This document shows, in pieces, positions 16,760-26,002 of a stretch of 64,000 bases of DNA. The notes beneath the pieces were generated by a model. That model worked only from the letters and a program-made list of their open reading frames with translations, did no database searches and was not told the DNA's origin. Origin of the DNA: Natrinema salinisoli (GTDB lineage: Archaea > Halobacteriota > Halobacteria > Halobacteriales > Natrialbaceae); the NCBI RefSeq assembly GCF_020405205.1, contig NZ_CP084470.1:1-64000 (forward strand), read 5' to 3'. Position numbers and translations under genes: made by a program. Numbering within the stretch: the first letter of the stretch is position 1; each line of letters starts with the position of its first letter.

Positions 16760-17794
16760 ATGCGAGCTGCTGTGTTAGTCGAACCGACGGAGTTCGAGCT
16801 GCAGGAACGTGATCGTCCGGAGCCCGGATCGAACGATGTACTCGTCGCGATACGAGACGTCGGTATCTGCGGTTCCGACGTTCACTATTACGAACACGGC
16901 CGTATCGGTGACTACGTCGTCGATGATCCGCTCGTCCTCGGTCATGAAAGCGCTGGCGAGGTCGTTGAGGTCGGTGAGAACGTTACCGATCTCGGACCCG
17001 GGGACCGCGTTGCGCTGGAACCCGGCGTCCCGTGTCGGCGCTGTGAGCACTGTAAGCGCGGCGACTATCACCTCTGCGAGGACGTGGTGTTCATGGCGAC
17101 GCCACCACACGACGGTGCGTTCGCCGAGTACGTCTCCTGGCCGGCCGACTTCGCCTACGAACTTCCCGAGACCGTCTCGACCGTCGAGGGGGCGCTCTGT
17201 GAACCGCTCTCGGTCGGCATCCACGCCTGTCGTCGGGGCGATGTCGGGACCGGCGATACCGTTCTGGTCACCGGTGCGGGCCCCATCGGCCTGATGGTGG
17301 CCGAAGCGGCTCGTGCCGCCGGCGCGACGGACGTGATCATCACCGACGTCGTCCCGGAGAAGATCGAGTTCGCCCGTGAACGCGGCATCGATTTCGCAGT
17401 AAACGTCATGGAGACCGACCTCGAAACGGCCGTCGACGAATACACCGACGGTGTCGGCGCCGACGTCGTAGTCGAAGCCTCCGGCGCGAAACCGTCGATC
17501 GAATCAACGCTGGACGGCGTTCGGCGCGGGGGGACTATCGTGCTGGTCGGATTAGCTGACGAGGCGAACGTCCCGTTCGATTTCCTCGAGGTGATCGACA
17601 ACGAACTCGATGTCCACGGGTCATTCCGGTACAAGAATACCTACGCTACGGCTGTCGACCTGTTGGCGGACGATGCCGTCGATGTCGAGGGAATCGTCGA
17701 CTTCGAGTCCTCGCTGTCGGACGTCGACGACGCCTTCAACCAGGTCATGGAACCGGCCGTCGTCAAAGGGATGATTTCCCTCGACGATGAGTAG
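16760..17794 (+). CDS. zinc-dependent polyol/sugar dehydrogenase (sorbitol DH-like)
   Basis: This 344-aa MDR dehydrogenase resembles sorbitol/xylitol dehydrogenases. The catalytic zinc site includes CGSDVHYYEHG and LGHESAG. The structural zinc lobe is PCRRCEHCKRGDYHLC, and the NAD site is GAGPIG. The start MRAAVLVEPTEFEL is set by the TATA spacing. It is a paralogue of the dehydrogenase at 6506-7540. It follows the dehydratase in the same direction with an 83-bp gap holding its own promoter. Confidence 0.88.
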   Translation: MRAAVLVEPTEFELQERDRPEPGSNDVLVAIRDVGICGSDVHYYEHGRIGDYVVDDPLVLGHESAGEVVEVGENVTDLGPGDRVALEPGVPCRRCEHCKRGDYHLCEDVVFMATPPHDGAFAEYVSWPADFAYELPETVSTVEGALCEPLSVGIHACRRGDVGTGDTVLVTGAGPIGLMVAEAARAAGATDVIITDVVPEKIEFARERGIDFAVNVMETDLETAVDEYTDGVGADVVVEASGAKPSIESTLDGVRRGGTIVLVGLADEANVPFDFLEVIDNELDVHGSFRYKNTYATAVDLLADDAVDVEGIVDFESSLSDVDDAFNQVMEPAVVKGMISLDDE

Positions 17795-17890
17795 CCGCGT
17801 CCGGTTGCGACTCTGCACGGAATCGCTCTAGTGAACTCCATGAGGTGGAACTCCCGTCGAAATGGTGAACTGCGGTTCTCGCAGCTGCAC

Positions 17891-17908
17891 GTGAATGTGG
17901 GTATTCAC
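17891..17908. promoter_or_regulatory. inverted repeat upstream of AGE isomerase gene
   Basis: GTGAAT (17891-17896) and ATTCAC (17903-17908) are exact inverted arms around a 6-nt spacer. They lie 60 bp before the isomerase ATG and just upstream of a TTTTACT TATA-like element near 17940. The site is a candidate operator. Confidence 0.4.
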
Positions 17909-17967
17909 ACAACCGCCGCTATTGAATGAACCCATAGATTTTACTCGAATCATTGTAAGTTAACCAT

Positions 17968-19191
17968 ATGGGACAGAGTATACCTGAAGAGCGACGGGCA
18001 GGGCTCCTCGCGACGCTCAGGCTTCAGTACCCTGATGGTCTGGCCGATCGTGGGTTTCGACTTATACACCCGGCGACGGGGGAGCTGTATACCGACCATC
18101 GTCGACATCTCGTCGCAACCTGCCGATCGATAGCGAACTTCTCGGCGGGAGTTCTGGCTGATGGTCCGGAGTGGTGTCTCGACGCAGCCGAACACGGGCT
18201 CGAATTCCTTCGTAACGGGCACGGTGCCGATGATGGGAGTGGGTATCACCTCGTCGTCGATGCCGACGGCGAACCACTCGAGCGGACTCGCTCCGCGTAC
18301 GGGCACGCCTTCGCCCTGCTCGCGTACGCCCGTGCGACGGCCGCCGGTATCGAGGGGGCTGGGGCCGACCTCGAGGCGACTCACGAACTCCTCGAGGAGC
18401 GGTTCCGGGACGATGCCGGGATGCTCCGTAGCGATTGCGACGCTGACTGGCGTGAACTGGAAGCGTACCGGGGGCAGAACGCCAATATGCACGCCTGTGA
18501 GGCATATCTGGCCGCCTACGAGGCAACTAACGACGGGCGGTACCTCGAACGAGCACGCCATCTCGCCAGCACGATCTCGGTCGAACTCGCGGGCGACACT
18601 GACGGACTACTCTGGGAACACTACACCGACGAGTGGGATCACGACTTCGACTACAACGCGGACGAACCACGTCACCAGTTCCGGCCACCGGGGTACCAGC
18701 CCGGCCACCACGTCGAGTGGGCGAAGTTCTTCGCACTGCTCGACCGTTACGACGAGGGTGACACCGAGGCCGCACCCGACGAGGGATGGTTCGAGCGTGC
18801 GTTAGATCTATTCGACGCTGCGATCGAACTCGGATGGACCGAATCGGGATTCGCGTACACCGTCGACGCCGATGGAGACGTCATCGTTCCCGATCGGTAC
18901 GGCTGGGCGCTCGCGGAAGCTATCGGTGCGTCTGCTGCACTCGCCGAACGAGCCGATGCGCACGGCCGAGCCGCCGACGTCGATCGACTTCGTCGCTGGG
19001 AGCGGCGGCTCGTCGACCGTACCGACGACTACCGCGGCCCCGCTGGCGTCTGGTACGAAAAGCGACTCGCACCGGACGAGAGTGGCGATCCCGTCCCACC
19101 GGACCCGCCGGTCGTCGAACCCGACTATCATCCCGCGAGTGCGTACTATGAGAGCTGGCGCTCCGCACGGAGAGTGAGCAACCGTGAGTGA
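17968..19191 (+). CDS. AGE-family aldose-ketose isomerase/epimerase
   Basis: This 407-aa protein belongs to the N-acylglucosamine 2-epimerase (alpha6/alpha6 barrel) superfamily, which includes mannose isomerase and YihS. Active-site motifs are SAYGHAFALLAY (His113), RGQNANMHACEAY (His175, Glu178), PGHHVEWAKF (His247, Glu250) and a C-terminal PDYHPASAYYE. It would interconvert an aldose and a ketose, and could supply the ketose for the FGGY kinase, which otherwise lacks an isomerase here. Substrate is uncertain. It overlaps the next gene by 8 bp. Confidence 0.87.
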   Translation: MGQSIPEERRAGLLATLRLQYPDGLADRGFRLIHPATGELYTDHRRHLVATCRSIANFSAGVLADGPEWCLDAAEHGLEFLRNGHGADDGSGYHLVVDADGEPLERTRSAYGHAFALLAYARATAAGIEGAGADLEATHELLEERFRDDAGMLRSDCDADWRELEAYRGQNANMHACEAYLAAYEATNDGRYLERARHLASTISVELAGDTDGLLWEHYTDEWDHDFDYNADEPRHQFRPPGYQPGHHVEWAKFFALLDRYDEGDTEAAPDEGWFERALDLFDAAIELGWTESGFAYTVDADGDVIVPDRYGWALAEAIGASAALAERADAHGRAADVDRLRRWERRLVDRTDDYRGPAGVWYEKRLAPDESGDPVPPDPPVVEPDYHPASAYYESWRSARRVSNRE

Positions 19192-20200
19192 CGAGGTAAC
19201 GTCCGACACTGACTCCGTAATACCAATAGGGACGGGAAATCGTGATTCGGATGAGATGGACCCAACCGTCATGTTGCCCCCGAAACCGGACCGACGCTGG
19301 ACGATCGCGAAACAGCTCGGCCTCGACACGGCCGTCGTCCGGTTCTGGGGGGTCGACGAGTGGTGGGAGTACGACACGCTGATGCGGACGAAAACGCGCT
19401 TCGCTGATCACGGGTTCTCGCTCGATGTCGTCGAGGACCGCCCTCCGATGGAGAAGACCGTACTCGGAGAGGAGGGGCGCGACGAGGAGATCGCGACCGT
19501 CAAAACGCTCATCCGCAACATGGGCCGACTCGATATCGATACCTATTGCTGGGTGTGGACCGAGAACCCGCTCGGCGTGATCCGGACGTCCGATTCGTTG
19601 CCCGGTCGTGGTGACTCCCAGCGAATCGGCTACGATCACGAATGGATGGAGCGTGCTCCCGACCACGAGGCCGCAGGCATTACCGAGGAGGAACTGTGGG
19701 ACAACCTCCAGTACTTCCTCGATCAGGTCGTTCCGGTCGCGGAGGAAGCAGGCGTGAACCTCGCGCTCCACCCGGACGATCCCCCGACCTCGCCGGTCCG
19801 TGGCGTCCCCCGTATCGTCAAATCCGTCGACGATTACCGACGTCTCCTCGATATGTACGACAGTCCACGCCACGGCGTGACGTTCTGTCAGGGGAACTTC
19901 TCCGCGATGGAGGCGGACATACCTGAGACGATCCGTGAATTCGGTGATCGGATCCATTTCGTCCATTTCCGCGACGTCGAGGGTGGCGAACGGAACTTCG
20001 TTGAAACCTGGCACGACGAGGGGCCAACCGACATGAAAGCCGCGATCGAGGCCTACCGAGACACAGGCTTCGACGGACCGATCCGTCCCGATCACGTCCC
20101 CCGGATGGTCGGTGAGGAGGACCGTGAAGATGCGATGGCCGGCTACACCGATATGGGTCGATTGTTCGCTATCGGCTACATCAAGGGACTACTGGAGTAA
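19184..20200 (+). CDS. uxuA: mannonate dehydratase (UxuA-like)
   Basis: This 338-aa TIM-barrel enzyme of the mannonate dehydratase family makes 2-keto-3-deoxygluconate from D-mannonate. It shows the family motifs HPDDPP (residues 196-201), VTFCQGNFSAME, HFVHFRDVEG and RPDHVPRM. It is slightly shorter than bacterial UxuA. The GTG at 19184 overlaps the previous gene; an ATG at 19256 (MDPTVMLPPK) is an alternative closer to the usual N terminus. Its neighbour is a uronate-dehydrogenase-like gene, which suggests use of uronic acids or mannose-derived acids. Confidence 0.88.
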   Translation: MSDEVTSDTDSVIPIGTGNRDSDEMDPTVMLPPKPDRRWTIAKQLGLDTAVVRFWGVDEWWEYDTLMRTKTRFADHGFSLDVVEDRPPMEKTVLGEEGRDEEIATVKTLIRNMGRLDIDTYCWVWTENPLGVIRTSDSLPGRGDSQRIGYDHEWMERAPDHEAAGITEEELWDNLQYFLDQVVPVAEEAGVNLALHPDDPPTSPVRGVPRIVKSVDDYRRLLDMYDSPRHGVTFCQGNFSAMEADIPETIREFGDRIHFVHFRDVEGGERNFVETWHDEGPTDMKAAIEAYRDTGFDGPIRPDHVPRMVGEEDREDAMAGYTDMGRLFAIGYIKGLLE

Positions 20201-20239
20201 CGCAATCCGACTACCGCAGCGACGACCAGACAGACACAG

Positions 20240-21127
20240 ATGACACTCAACACGATCGCAGTCACTGGAGGTAACGGCACGATCGGATCAGCGATCCTCG
20301 AGGATCTCGACGATCACGGCTACGAAACCGCAAACATTTCACGCGGCAAGCGCCGCGAGGAAATCTCGGACACCTACATCACGACTGATCTACTCGACGC
20401 CGGTGAGACGTATAGTGCCATCGCGAAAACCGGCGCCGACGCCGTCATCCACATGGGTACCATCCCGGAACCCTATTATCATCCTGACTATCGGGTATAC
20501 GAGAGCAGCGTGATGTCGGCGATGCACGTCCTCGAAGCGGCTGATTCTCTCGGTCTCGAATCGGTTTGTCTTCCATCCAGCATCAACGCTATCGGGAGCG
20601 AACATCAGGAACGGGAGGCCGACGTTCGATATCTCCCAGTTGACGAGGAGCACCCGCGTACGCCCGACGATTCGTACGGCATTGCGAAACACGCTATGGA
20701 GGTGACTGCCGACGGGTTCGGGCGTCGTCCCTCGACGGACCTAACCATCGCCTCGCTCCGATATCCGTGGGTGATGAACGAGGCCGAAATGGACGACCAC
20801 TTTCTCGAGACGGACCGCTCGCTCGCGGCCCTCTCGGATGTCCATCAGGCAACCGGCCGTGACGTGTTGTTCTCGTACCTTCATACCGATGACGCAGCGA
20901 CCGTGGCACGCAAGGCGGTCGAGGCTGATTTCGACGGGCACGAGACTTTCTGGGCCGTGGCGGGGGATACGACGGCAGACGCTCCGACGGAGGACGTGGT
21001 CGCGAAGTACTTCCCCGATGCCGAGGTCCGCGACGGATTTGAGGGGTACGATGGACTGTTTGATCTCTCGAAGGCTGCGGCCCTTCTCGACTGGGAACCG
21101 CAGCGGAGCTGGCGTGATCTCGCATAA
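20240..21127 (+). CDS. NAD-dependent epimerase/dehydratase (uronate dehydrogenase-like)
   Basis: This 295-aa extended SDR has TGGNGTIG (residues 9-16) and catalytic Tyr146 and Lys150 in SYGIAKHA. The compact size and the LPSSINAIG and YLPVDEEHPRTPDDSYG segments resemble uronate dehydrogenases, which oxidise uronic acids to aldaric lactones. It lies 39 bp after the mannonate dehydratase gene and is probably in its operon. A sugar epimerase role cannot be excluded. Confidence 0.78.
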   Translation: MTLNTIAVTGGNGTIGSAILEDLDDHGYETANISRGKRREEISDTYITTDLLDAGETYSAIAKTGADAVIHMGTIPEPYYHPDYRVYESSVMSAMHVLEAADSLGLESVCLPSSINAIGSEHQEREADVRYLPVDEEHPRTPDDSYGIAKHAMEVTADGFGRRPSTDLTIASLRYPWVMNEAEMDDHFLETDRSLAALSDVHQATGRDVLFSYLHTDDAATVARKAVEADFDGHETFWAVAGDTTADAPTEDVVAKYFPDAEVRDGFEGYDGLFDLSKAAALLDWEPQRSWRDLA

Positions 21128-22270
21128 TCGGGTCAAACAGTAACGATTCACTTGCCAACGTCTTCCGAGTCAGCGACGGCGTACAGCCAAAACGCCGTCC
21201 GTTAATCGGAATCGCTGTTTTGTCGACTGCGGTTTGATTCGGAATTTTCCGGCATCTGGCTGTAAATCGTCTTTTTGCACCCGATCATGGTTCGTTTTCC
21301 GACTCCGTTTGACATCCAACGCATTGAGTAATTTGGCGGTATTCGTCAGCAACAGCCTTGCACCATGTGATTTGAATACTCAGTGCCATCGTTGTCTCGG
21401 GTGGCTACTCGCGTTCTACAAACTCCAAATCAATCCGGTCTCTACTTTCGCTGAAACGGCGATTCCTCAAATTAACTAACAAGAGTTTCTTCTACTATAC
21501 TTTCGCACTTAACTAAACACTCCGCTCACGGTAACGTCTAAACAAGCTGACTCCATGCGAAGTCAAACGTTTTCGACAACGTATATGTAGTTTCTTTTCT
21601 GGCGCTGCTGAAATAGTCTGAGAAGCAGAGGGTACATAGAATTCTATATCAAAATATATTTTGACGCTGTTTTGGTATCCATGATTTCGCATCTGAAATT
21701 GAGACCGTGTCGAGAGTATGTGTCGTGGTGCGATGTTGCTCCATCAATTAGAAATCCGGTATCATTGATGTCGTGTTTCTCTCGTAGCTCGGCGAAGACC
21801 GCGTGAGAAAACAGTTGGTAAGCATTGGTTCCAGCTTTGTGTGGGACAAATCATTCGACGTAAGATCGACAGCAGCGTATAGCCAATATCGTTTGTTACC
21901 GAGTTCGATTACCGTTTCATCGACCGCAACGTGATCCAGATGTCGTTTATATTCCGGTTGTATATCGGTCTTAAGAACCCAGTCGTGAACAGTCGAACAC
22001 GCCCTTTTAACACCAAAAATATAAAAAATCAGGATTATATACTAAAAAGATGCTTTAACGATATAGAGCGAATTCCGAAGTTAATAAACAGACTCAATGT
22101 TTCTTACCGTTCTACAGAATCTAATTCCGCCTATCGATACAACCGTTGGTATTAGGGTTTTCCGACATTGACACCTAGAAACCGCTAACCCTCTCCCTTT
22201 AATTCCAATCTGAACACGGCCTATCCAAGAGCCTGGACACTTTTTTCTATCAACGTTGAGAACGAACTTG
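21128..22270. other. AT-rich intergenic region with a decayed insertion sequence
   Basis: This 1.1-kb stretch is visibly poorer in GC than its neighbours. The middle (21601-22020) is an IS6-family transposase remnant. The left part (21128-21600) has only short broken frames, the longest 60 aa on the minus strand, with no recognisable domain. The part from 22021 to 22240 is AT-rich and shows nothing. Confidence 0.6.
21601..22020 (-). pseudogene. decayed IS6-family transposase fragment
   Basis: Read on the minus strand, the frame from 22020 gives ACSTVHDWVLKTD, then HLDHVAVDETVIELGNKRYW and LYAAVDLTSNDLSHTKLEP. A shift then leads into AVFAELREKHDIND, FLIDGA and RHGLNFRCE. This is the DDE catalytic core of haloarchaeal IS6-type transposases. 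The N terminus is missing and there is a frameshift near 21810. The segment after DGA is partly deleted and the C terminus is lost. GGCGCTGCTGAAATAG at 21601-21616 resembles an IS6-type terminal repeat and may mark the left end. It is non-functional. Confidence 0.8.
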
Positions 22271-22714
22271 ATGGATCCATTCGCAATTACGGACTCAAAC
22301 CCGTTCGCGCAGCTCCTTGGGATTGAATTGATCGAAGCGGAGGACGGCCATGCCGAAGCCCGGCTGCCGTTTCGAAATGAACTCTCGTCGAACTCCCACA
22401 CCGAAATCGCACACGGCGGTGTGACCTACGCGTTGGCGGATCACGTTGGCGGGATGGCGATTATTTCAGCCGTCGAAGAAATCTGTCCGACAGTCGATAT
22501 GCGAATCGATTACCTCGCACCGGTACGCAGCGATCTCCGAGCGACCGCGACCGTCGTTCGAAATGGGGGTCAGGTCGCTCCGGTCGATATCGACGTTCGC
22601 GATGGGGACGATACCCACGTGGCGACCGCCCGTGGCGTCTACAAGGTCGGTCGATCGTCGACAGATTCGACCGACGAGAATCCCTGGTCGAAAGGGTATG
22701 ATGAAAGAGAGTGA
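22271..22714 (+). CDS. hotdog-fold thioesterase (PaaI family)
   Basis: This 147-aa acyl-CoA thioesterase hydrolyses acyl-CoA or phenylacetyl-CoA-type thioesters. The conserved hotdog helix NSHTEIAHGGVTYALADHVGG holds His48-Gly49-Gly50. The PTVDMRIDYLAPVRSD strand follows. The ATG at 22271 is preceded by a TTTTTTCTAT stretch about 25 nt upstream. It may release CoA from dead-end intermediates of the acyl-CoA region, though it sits apart from it. Confidence 0.87.
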   Translation: MDPFAITDSNPFAQLLGIELIEAEDGHAEARLPFRNELSSNSHTEIAHGGVTYALADHVGGMAIISAVEEICPTVDMRIDYLAPVRSDLRATATVVRNGGQVAPVDIDVRDGDDTHVATARGVYKVGRSSTDSTDENPWSKGYDERE

Positions 22715-22813
22715 CGAAACCAGATTGGTGCTGTGCGCATAGTCTTATCGCAATATTACCGCTTGAGGCGTGGACTACCGAAATTCATTCAGGGATCTGA
22801 ACCAACGTTCTTA

Positions 22814-22820
22814 TTTATAA
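22814..22820 (+). promoter_or_regulatory. TATA box of rdfA
   Basis: TTTATAA is centred about 24 nt before the ATG at 22841. It supports that leaderless start and excludes the longer frame from 22733, which would read through the promoter. Confidence 0.6.
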
Positions 22821-22840
22821 CGCGTGAAAATATACTCACA

Positions 22841-23425
22841 ATGAGTGAGTATGGTTGTAAAGTCTGCCGAGTATTAGATGAGTACGGAATGGAGCGCTAC
22901 GAGGAGCAACTACTCGAGCAGTGGCAAGCAGACGCCTCTCAGCGGAAGGGATATCGGCAACTCGCTGAGTGGTTCAATACGCTCATGTTGCGCCGCGAGA
23001 TGGACCGTGCGGGCCTTTCGACGCTCGGCGACGAAGCGGAGTCCAAGTACGAGCGGTTGCAGTCGGACGAGGCGGTCGCAGCGGAGGTCGCGACAGAATT
23101 AGAAAATGCAGGGATTCCGATTAATACACTACGGGACGATTTCGTTTCGTACGGTGTGATTCGGACACATCTGAAGGAGTGTCTCGAGTCCGATGTCGAT
23201 CTTTCGAGCGGGGACTGGGAACAGAACGCGATCGAGATCTCACGGGACCATGCAACCACGAAAATTGAAGAGGCAGTCCGATCGCTCCGAAACAAGGGGC
23301 AGCTCACCGCCGGTGGTGACGTGAGTATTTCAGTTACTGTCGAACTCGAATGCGAGAACTGTCACGCCCGCGTTCCTTTCGATCGGGCGCTCCGTCGCGA
23401 ATACATCTGCCGTTGTGATGATTAA
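22841..23425 (+). CDS. rdfA: rod-determining factor RdfA-like protein
   Basis: This 194-aa haloarchaeal protein matches the RdfA family as I recall it (MSEYGCKVCRVLDEYG start, C-terminal zinc-ribbon-like end). Cysteines sit at residues 6 and 9, and at 171, 174, 190 and 192 (CENCHARVPFDRA, then YICRC), suggesting a metal site. In Haloferax volcanii RdfA promotes the rod cell shape. The gene is 2 nt from an SMC-related gene, an association recurring in haloarchaea. This is probably a paralogue rather than the main chromosomal copy. Confidence 0.82.
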   Translation: MSEYGCKVCRVLDEYGMERYEEQLLEQWQADASQRKGYRQLAEWFNTLMLRREMDRAGLSTLGDEAESKYERLQSDEAVAAEVATELENAGIPINTLRDDFVSYGVIRTHLKECLESDVDLSSGDWEQNAIEISRDHATTKIEEAVRSLRNKGQLTAGGDVSISVTVELECENCHARVPFDRALRREYICRCDD

Positions 23426-23427
23426 CC

Positions 23428-25281
23428 ATGACTGACCGAACACTTCACCTTGAACTCGAGAATATTGGCGGCATCGAACACGAAGAGCTATCGATTACTG
23501 CGGGACCCACGTTCATCCAGGGTCCAAACGCCGCGAACAAGAGCTCGTTCCTCAAGGGACTGCTCTTCGCACTCGGGAGTACGACGGTTCCGATCCGAAG
23601 CGGGGCCGACGAGGCTCGGGCGGTGCTTTCGTCCGAGGAAAAACGCGTCGAGCGAACCGCTCGACGGACCGACGCCGGTATCGAGACGGCCGGCGAGGCG
23701 TGGATCACGGATCCCGACGAGATCACGCTTCTCGAGCGGTTCGCGGGTCTGTTGGAGACGAATTCACTCAGAAGCGCCGTCACTCGGAACGAAGACATCG
23801 AATCGCTCCTGAAGGAGCCGATGGACATAGAAGCACTCGAAGAGGAGCAAGCGTCGAAGATGGCTCGAAAGCGGGAGCTCACGACGGAGATCGAGTCGGC
23901 CGGTGACGTCGACGAGCGCCTCGAGGACCGAAAACGGGAACGTACCGAGAAACGGAACCGTCTCGACGAACTCGAGTCGACGCTTGAGGAACTGTACGAT
24001 GAGCAGGACACCACCGATACCGACACTGACGATGTCGTCCAAGAATTGCGAGACGAACGAGCCGATCTACGGTCGGACGAAACCGAGTGCGAAACTCAGA
24101 TAAACCAGCTCGAAGCTGCTATCGATCGCCTCGAAGGGCGACGGGACGAGATCGAAGACGAGCTCGAGGACGCTCGTGACGCCGTCGATGAGAACGATGT
24201 CGAATCCCTCAAACAGAAACGCGAGTCCGCTCGGTCCGAACTCGACGATGTGACGAAGCGTCTCGACGTATTGCAGTCGGTCCTCACCGCGAATCGTGAG
24301 ATGGTCGATTCCGAGTTTACGGGGGTACTCGGTCGCGATACGGGATTGATGGGCGACGAAGTGACCTGCTGGACGTGTGGCCGATCAGCACCGGTCGAGG
24401 AACTCGAGGAAACGATTGAGGATCTGACGGCACTCGTCAAGGAAGACAAACGCCGAAAGCGAGAAAGAGAACCGGAGATCGAGGCGCTTACCGAACAGAT
24501 CGAGGAAGTTCAACGCTCGAAAACGGAAATACAGCAGCTCGAAGCGGAGAAACAGGACGTTGAGCAGAAGCTAACGAACCGTCGTGACTCCCTCGAGGAA
24601 CGACGTGACCAGCTAGAGGCGATTCGCGATCAACTCTCCGAACTCGACGACGAAATCGCCGATCAGGCGGCCGACCAGCGCTCTGAGCAGTCGGAGCTCA
24701 CCGACGAAATCGAAGAGACACGAGTCGAAACAGAGACGCTTCGACGGGAGATCACGCGACTCGAGGAGACCATCGATTCCCTCCGCGAAACCCGCGAAGA
24801 ACTGGAACGCAAACGAGAGAAGATCGACCAACTCTCCAACGAGATCTCCGCTTTGACCGATCGGATCGAAAACCTCGAAAGCGAACTCCGAGCGGTGTTC
24901 AACGAGACGATGGACGAATTGCTGGACGCGCTCGAATTCGAACGGATCGAACGTGTCTGGCTCGACGGGGAGTTCGAACTCGTGATCGCTCGGGAAGTCG
25001 ATGGTCGAACACAATCGGATTCGATCGAACATCTCGCTGAGAGTGAACGGGAAATGATCGGCCTCGTCCTCGCACTCGCCGGATTCGTCACGTACGATGT
25101 TGACGCCGTGACACCGGTACTGGTTCTAGACTCACTGGGTGCGTTCGACGCGGAACGGACTCGCCGATTGGTCGATTATTTCGCCGACGAAACCGAGTAT
25201 CTGATCGCGACGGCCCATCCGGAATCGACCGTCGATACCGCGTTTGATACCGTGACGTTCAAGCCACCAGTACAGAACTGA
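23428..25281 (+). CDS. archaea-specific SMC-related ATPase with a zinc-hook CXXC
   Basis: This 617-aa Rad50/SMC-like protein has an N-terminal ATPase lobe with an unusual Walker A (GPNAANKS, residues 32-39). A long coiled coil follows from about 120 to 500, interrupted by CWTCG (Cys314, Cys317), resembling a Rad50 zinc hook. The C-terminal lobe has ESEREMIGLVLALA (signature-like) and Walker B LVLDSLGAFD (Asp568), then a TAHPE switch. At 617 aa it is shorter than true SMC or Rad50. It is coupled to rdfA and probably acts with it; the partner role is inference. Confidence 0.88.
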   Translation: MTDRTLHLELENIGGIEHEELSITAGPTFIQGPNAANKSSFLKGLLFALGSTTVPIRSGADEARAVLSSEEKRVERTARRTDAGIETAGEAWITDPDEITLLERFAGLLETNSLRSAVTRNEDIESLLKEPMDIEALEEEQASKMARKRELTTEIESAGDVDERLEDRKRERTEKRNRLDELESTLEELYDEQDTTDTDTDDVVQELRDERADLRSDETECETQINQLEAAIDRLEGRRDEIEDELEDARDAVDENDVESLKQKRESARSELDDVTKRLDVLQSVLTANREMVDSEFTGVLGRDTGLMGDEVTCWTCGRSAPVEELEETIEDLTALVKEDKRRKREREPEIEALTEQIEEVQRSKTEIQQLEAEKQDVEQKLTNRRDSLEERRDQLEAIRDQLSELDDEIADQAADQRSEQSELTDEIEETRVETETLRREITRLEETIDSLRETREELERKREKIDQLSNEISALTDRIENLESELRAVFNETMDELLDALEFERIERVWLDGEFELVIAREVDGRTQSDSIEHLAESEREMIGLVLALAGFVTYDVDAVTPVLVLDSLGAFDAERTRRLVDYFADETEYLIATAHPESTVDTAFDTVTFKPPVQN

Positions 25282-25370
25282 TCTGACACTTACAACCCTT
25301 CTCCTTTCATTCTCCCGGTTCGAAATAGTTTTGATCCGGTTTGCCCCGATGTGATAATTTAAGAAAAACA

Positions 25371-25856
25371 TCAGTAGACTGGTAGGTAATTCCTGATATT
25401 CACAGCGCGGTCTGTTTCGATGAAGTAATCGATTTCAGTCACCGAGTCGAGCGCCCGCATCTGGACGAGGAGGTCGTCGATCTCGGTGTTCGACTTCGCG
25501 GTGGCGATTCCGTACAGGTCGACGGTACCGAACCCTTCGGCGACGAACCAAAAATCCATGTTCGACATCTCCTCGAAGAGGTCTCTTTTCGAATTCGCCT
25601 CGTCGGCGGTTCTGGCCGTGACGAGGACGATTTCCCAGCTGTTGCGTTCCGGCCGGGGTAAAAAGAAACTCGTCATATTCTCGAGCAGCGATGTCACACG
25701 CCGGCGGACACCTTCGCTGCTCAGATCGATATCGTATTCGGTTAACTCATCAGCGATATCCGCATACGGACTCCGTGGATCGTTCGCGAGTATTTCGAGG
25801 ATTCGGCGATCGATCTCGTCAATTTCGAGAAGGTCATCGTCAGAGTGATCCGCCAT
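25371..25856 (-). CDS. Lrp/AsnC-family transcriptional regulator
   Basis: This 161-aa regulator has the N-terminal HTH (IDEIDRRILEILANDPRSPY, then ADIADELTEYDIDLSSEGVR). A C-terminal ligand/oligomerisation domain follows, with the VLVTARTADEANSKRDLFEE and GTVDLYGIATAKS segments. It lies at the border of the acyl-CoA region and may respond to an amino acid or related metabolite. Its targets are not visible. Confidence 0.88.
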   Translation of the reverse strand: MADHSDDDLLEIDEIDRRILEILANDPRSPYADIADELTEYDIDLSSEGVRRRVTSLLENMTSFFLPRPERNSWEIVLVTARTADEANSKRDLFEEMSNMDFWFVAEGFGTVDLYGIATAKSNTEIDDLLVQMRALDSVTEIDYFIETDRAVNIRNYLPVY

Positions 25857-26002
25857 AGTCGAACACTGTGTGTACCAACTACTAAAATCTCTAGATCGTC
25901 GGAGATCGATATCGCCTACCGAGTTGACCCAAGCGGTAGCTCATCGGTGGATCAACACGGACGGATTGGCAGAACTCGAGTCGCGATCGACCGATGTATC
26001 GA

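Noticed and set aside
21128-21600. Possible second transposase remnant left of the IS6 fragment
   Set aside because: Minus-strand frames (60 aa at 21170-21352) carry no recognisable transposase motif.
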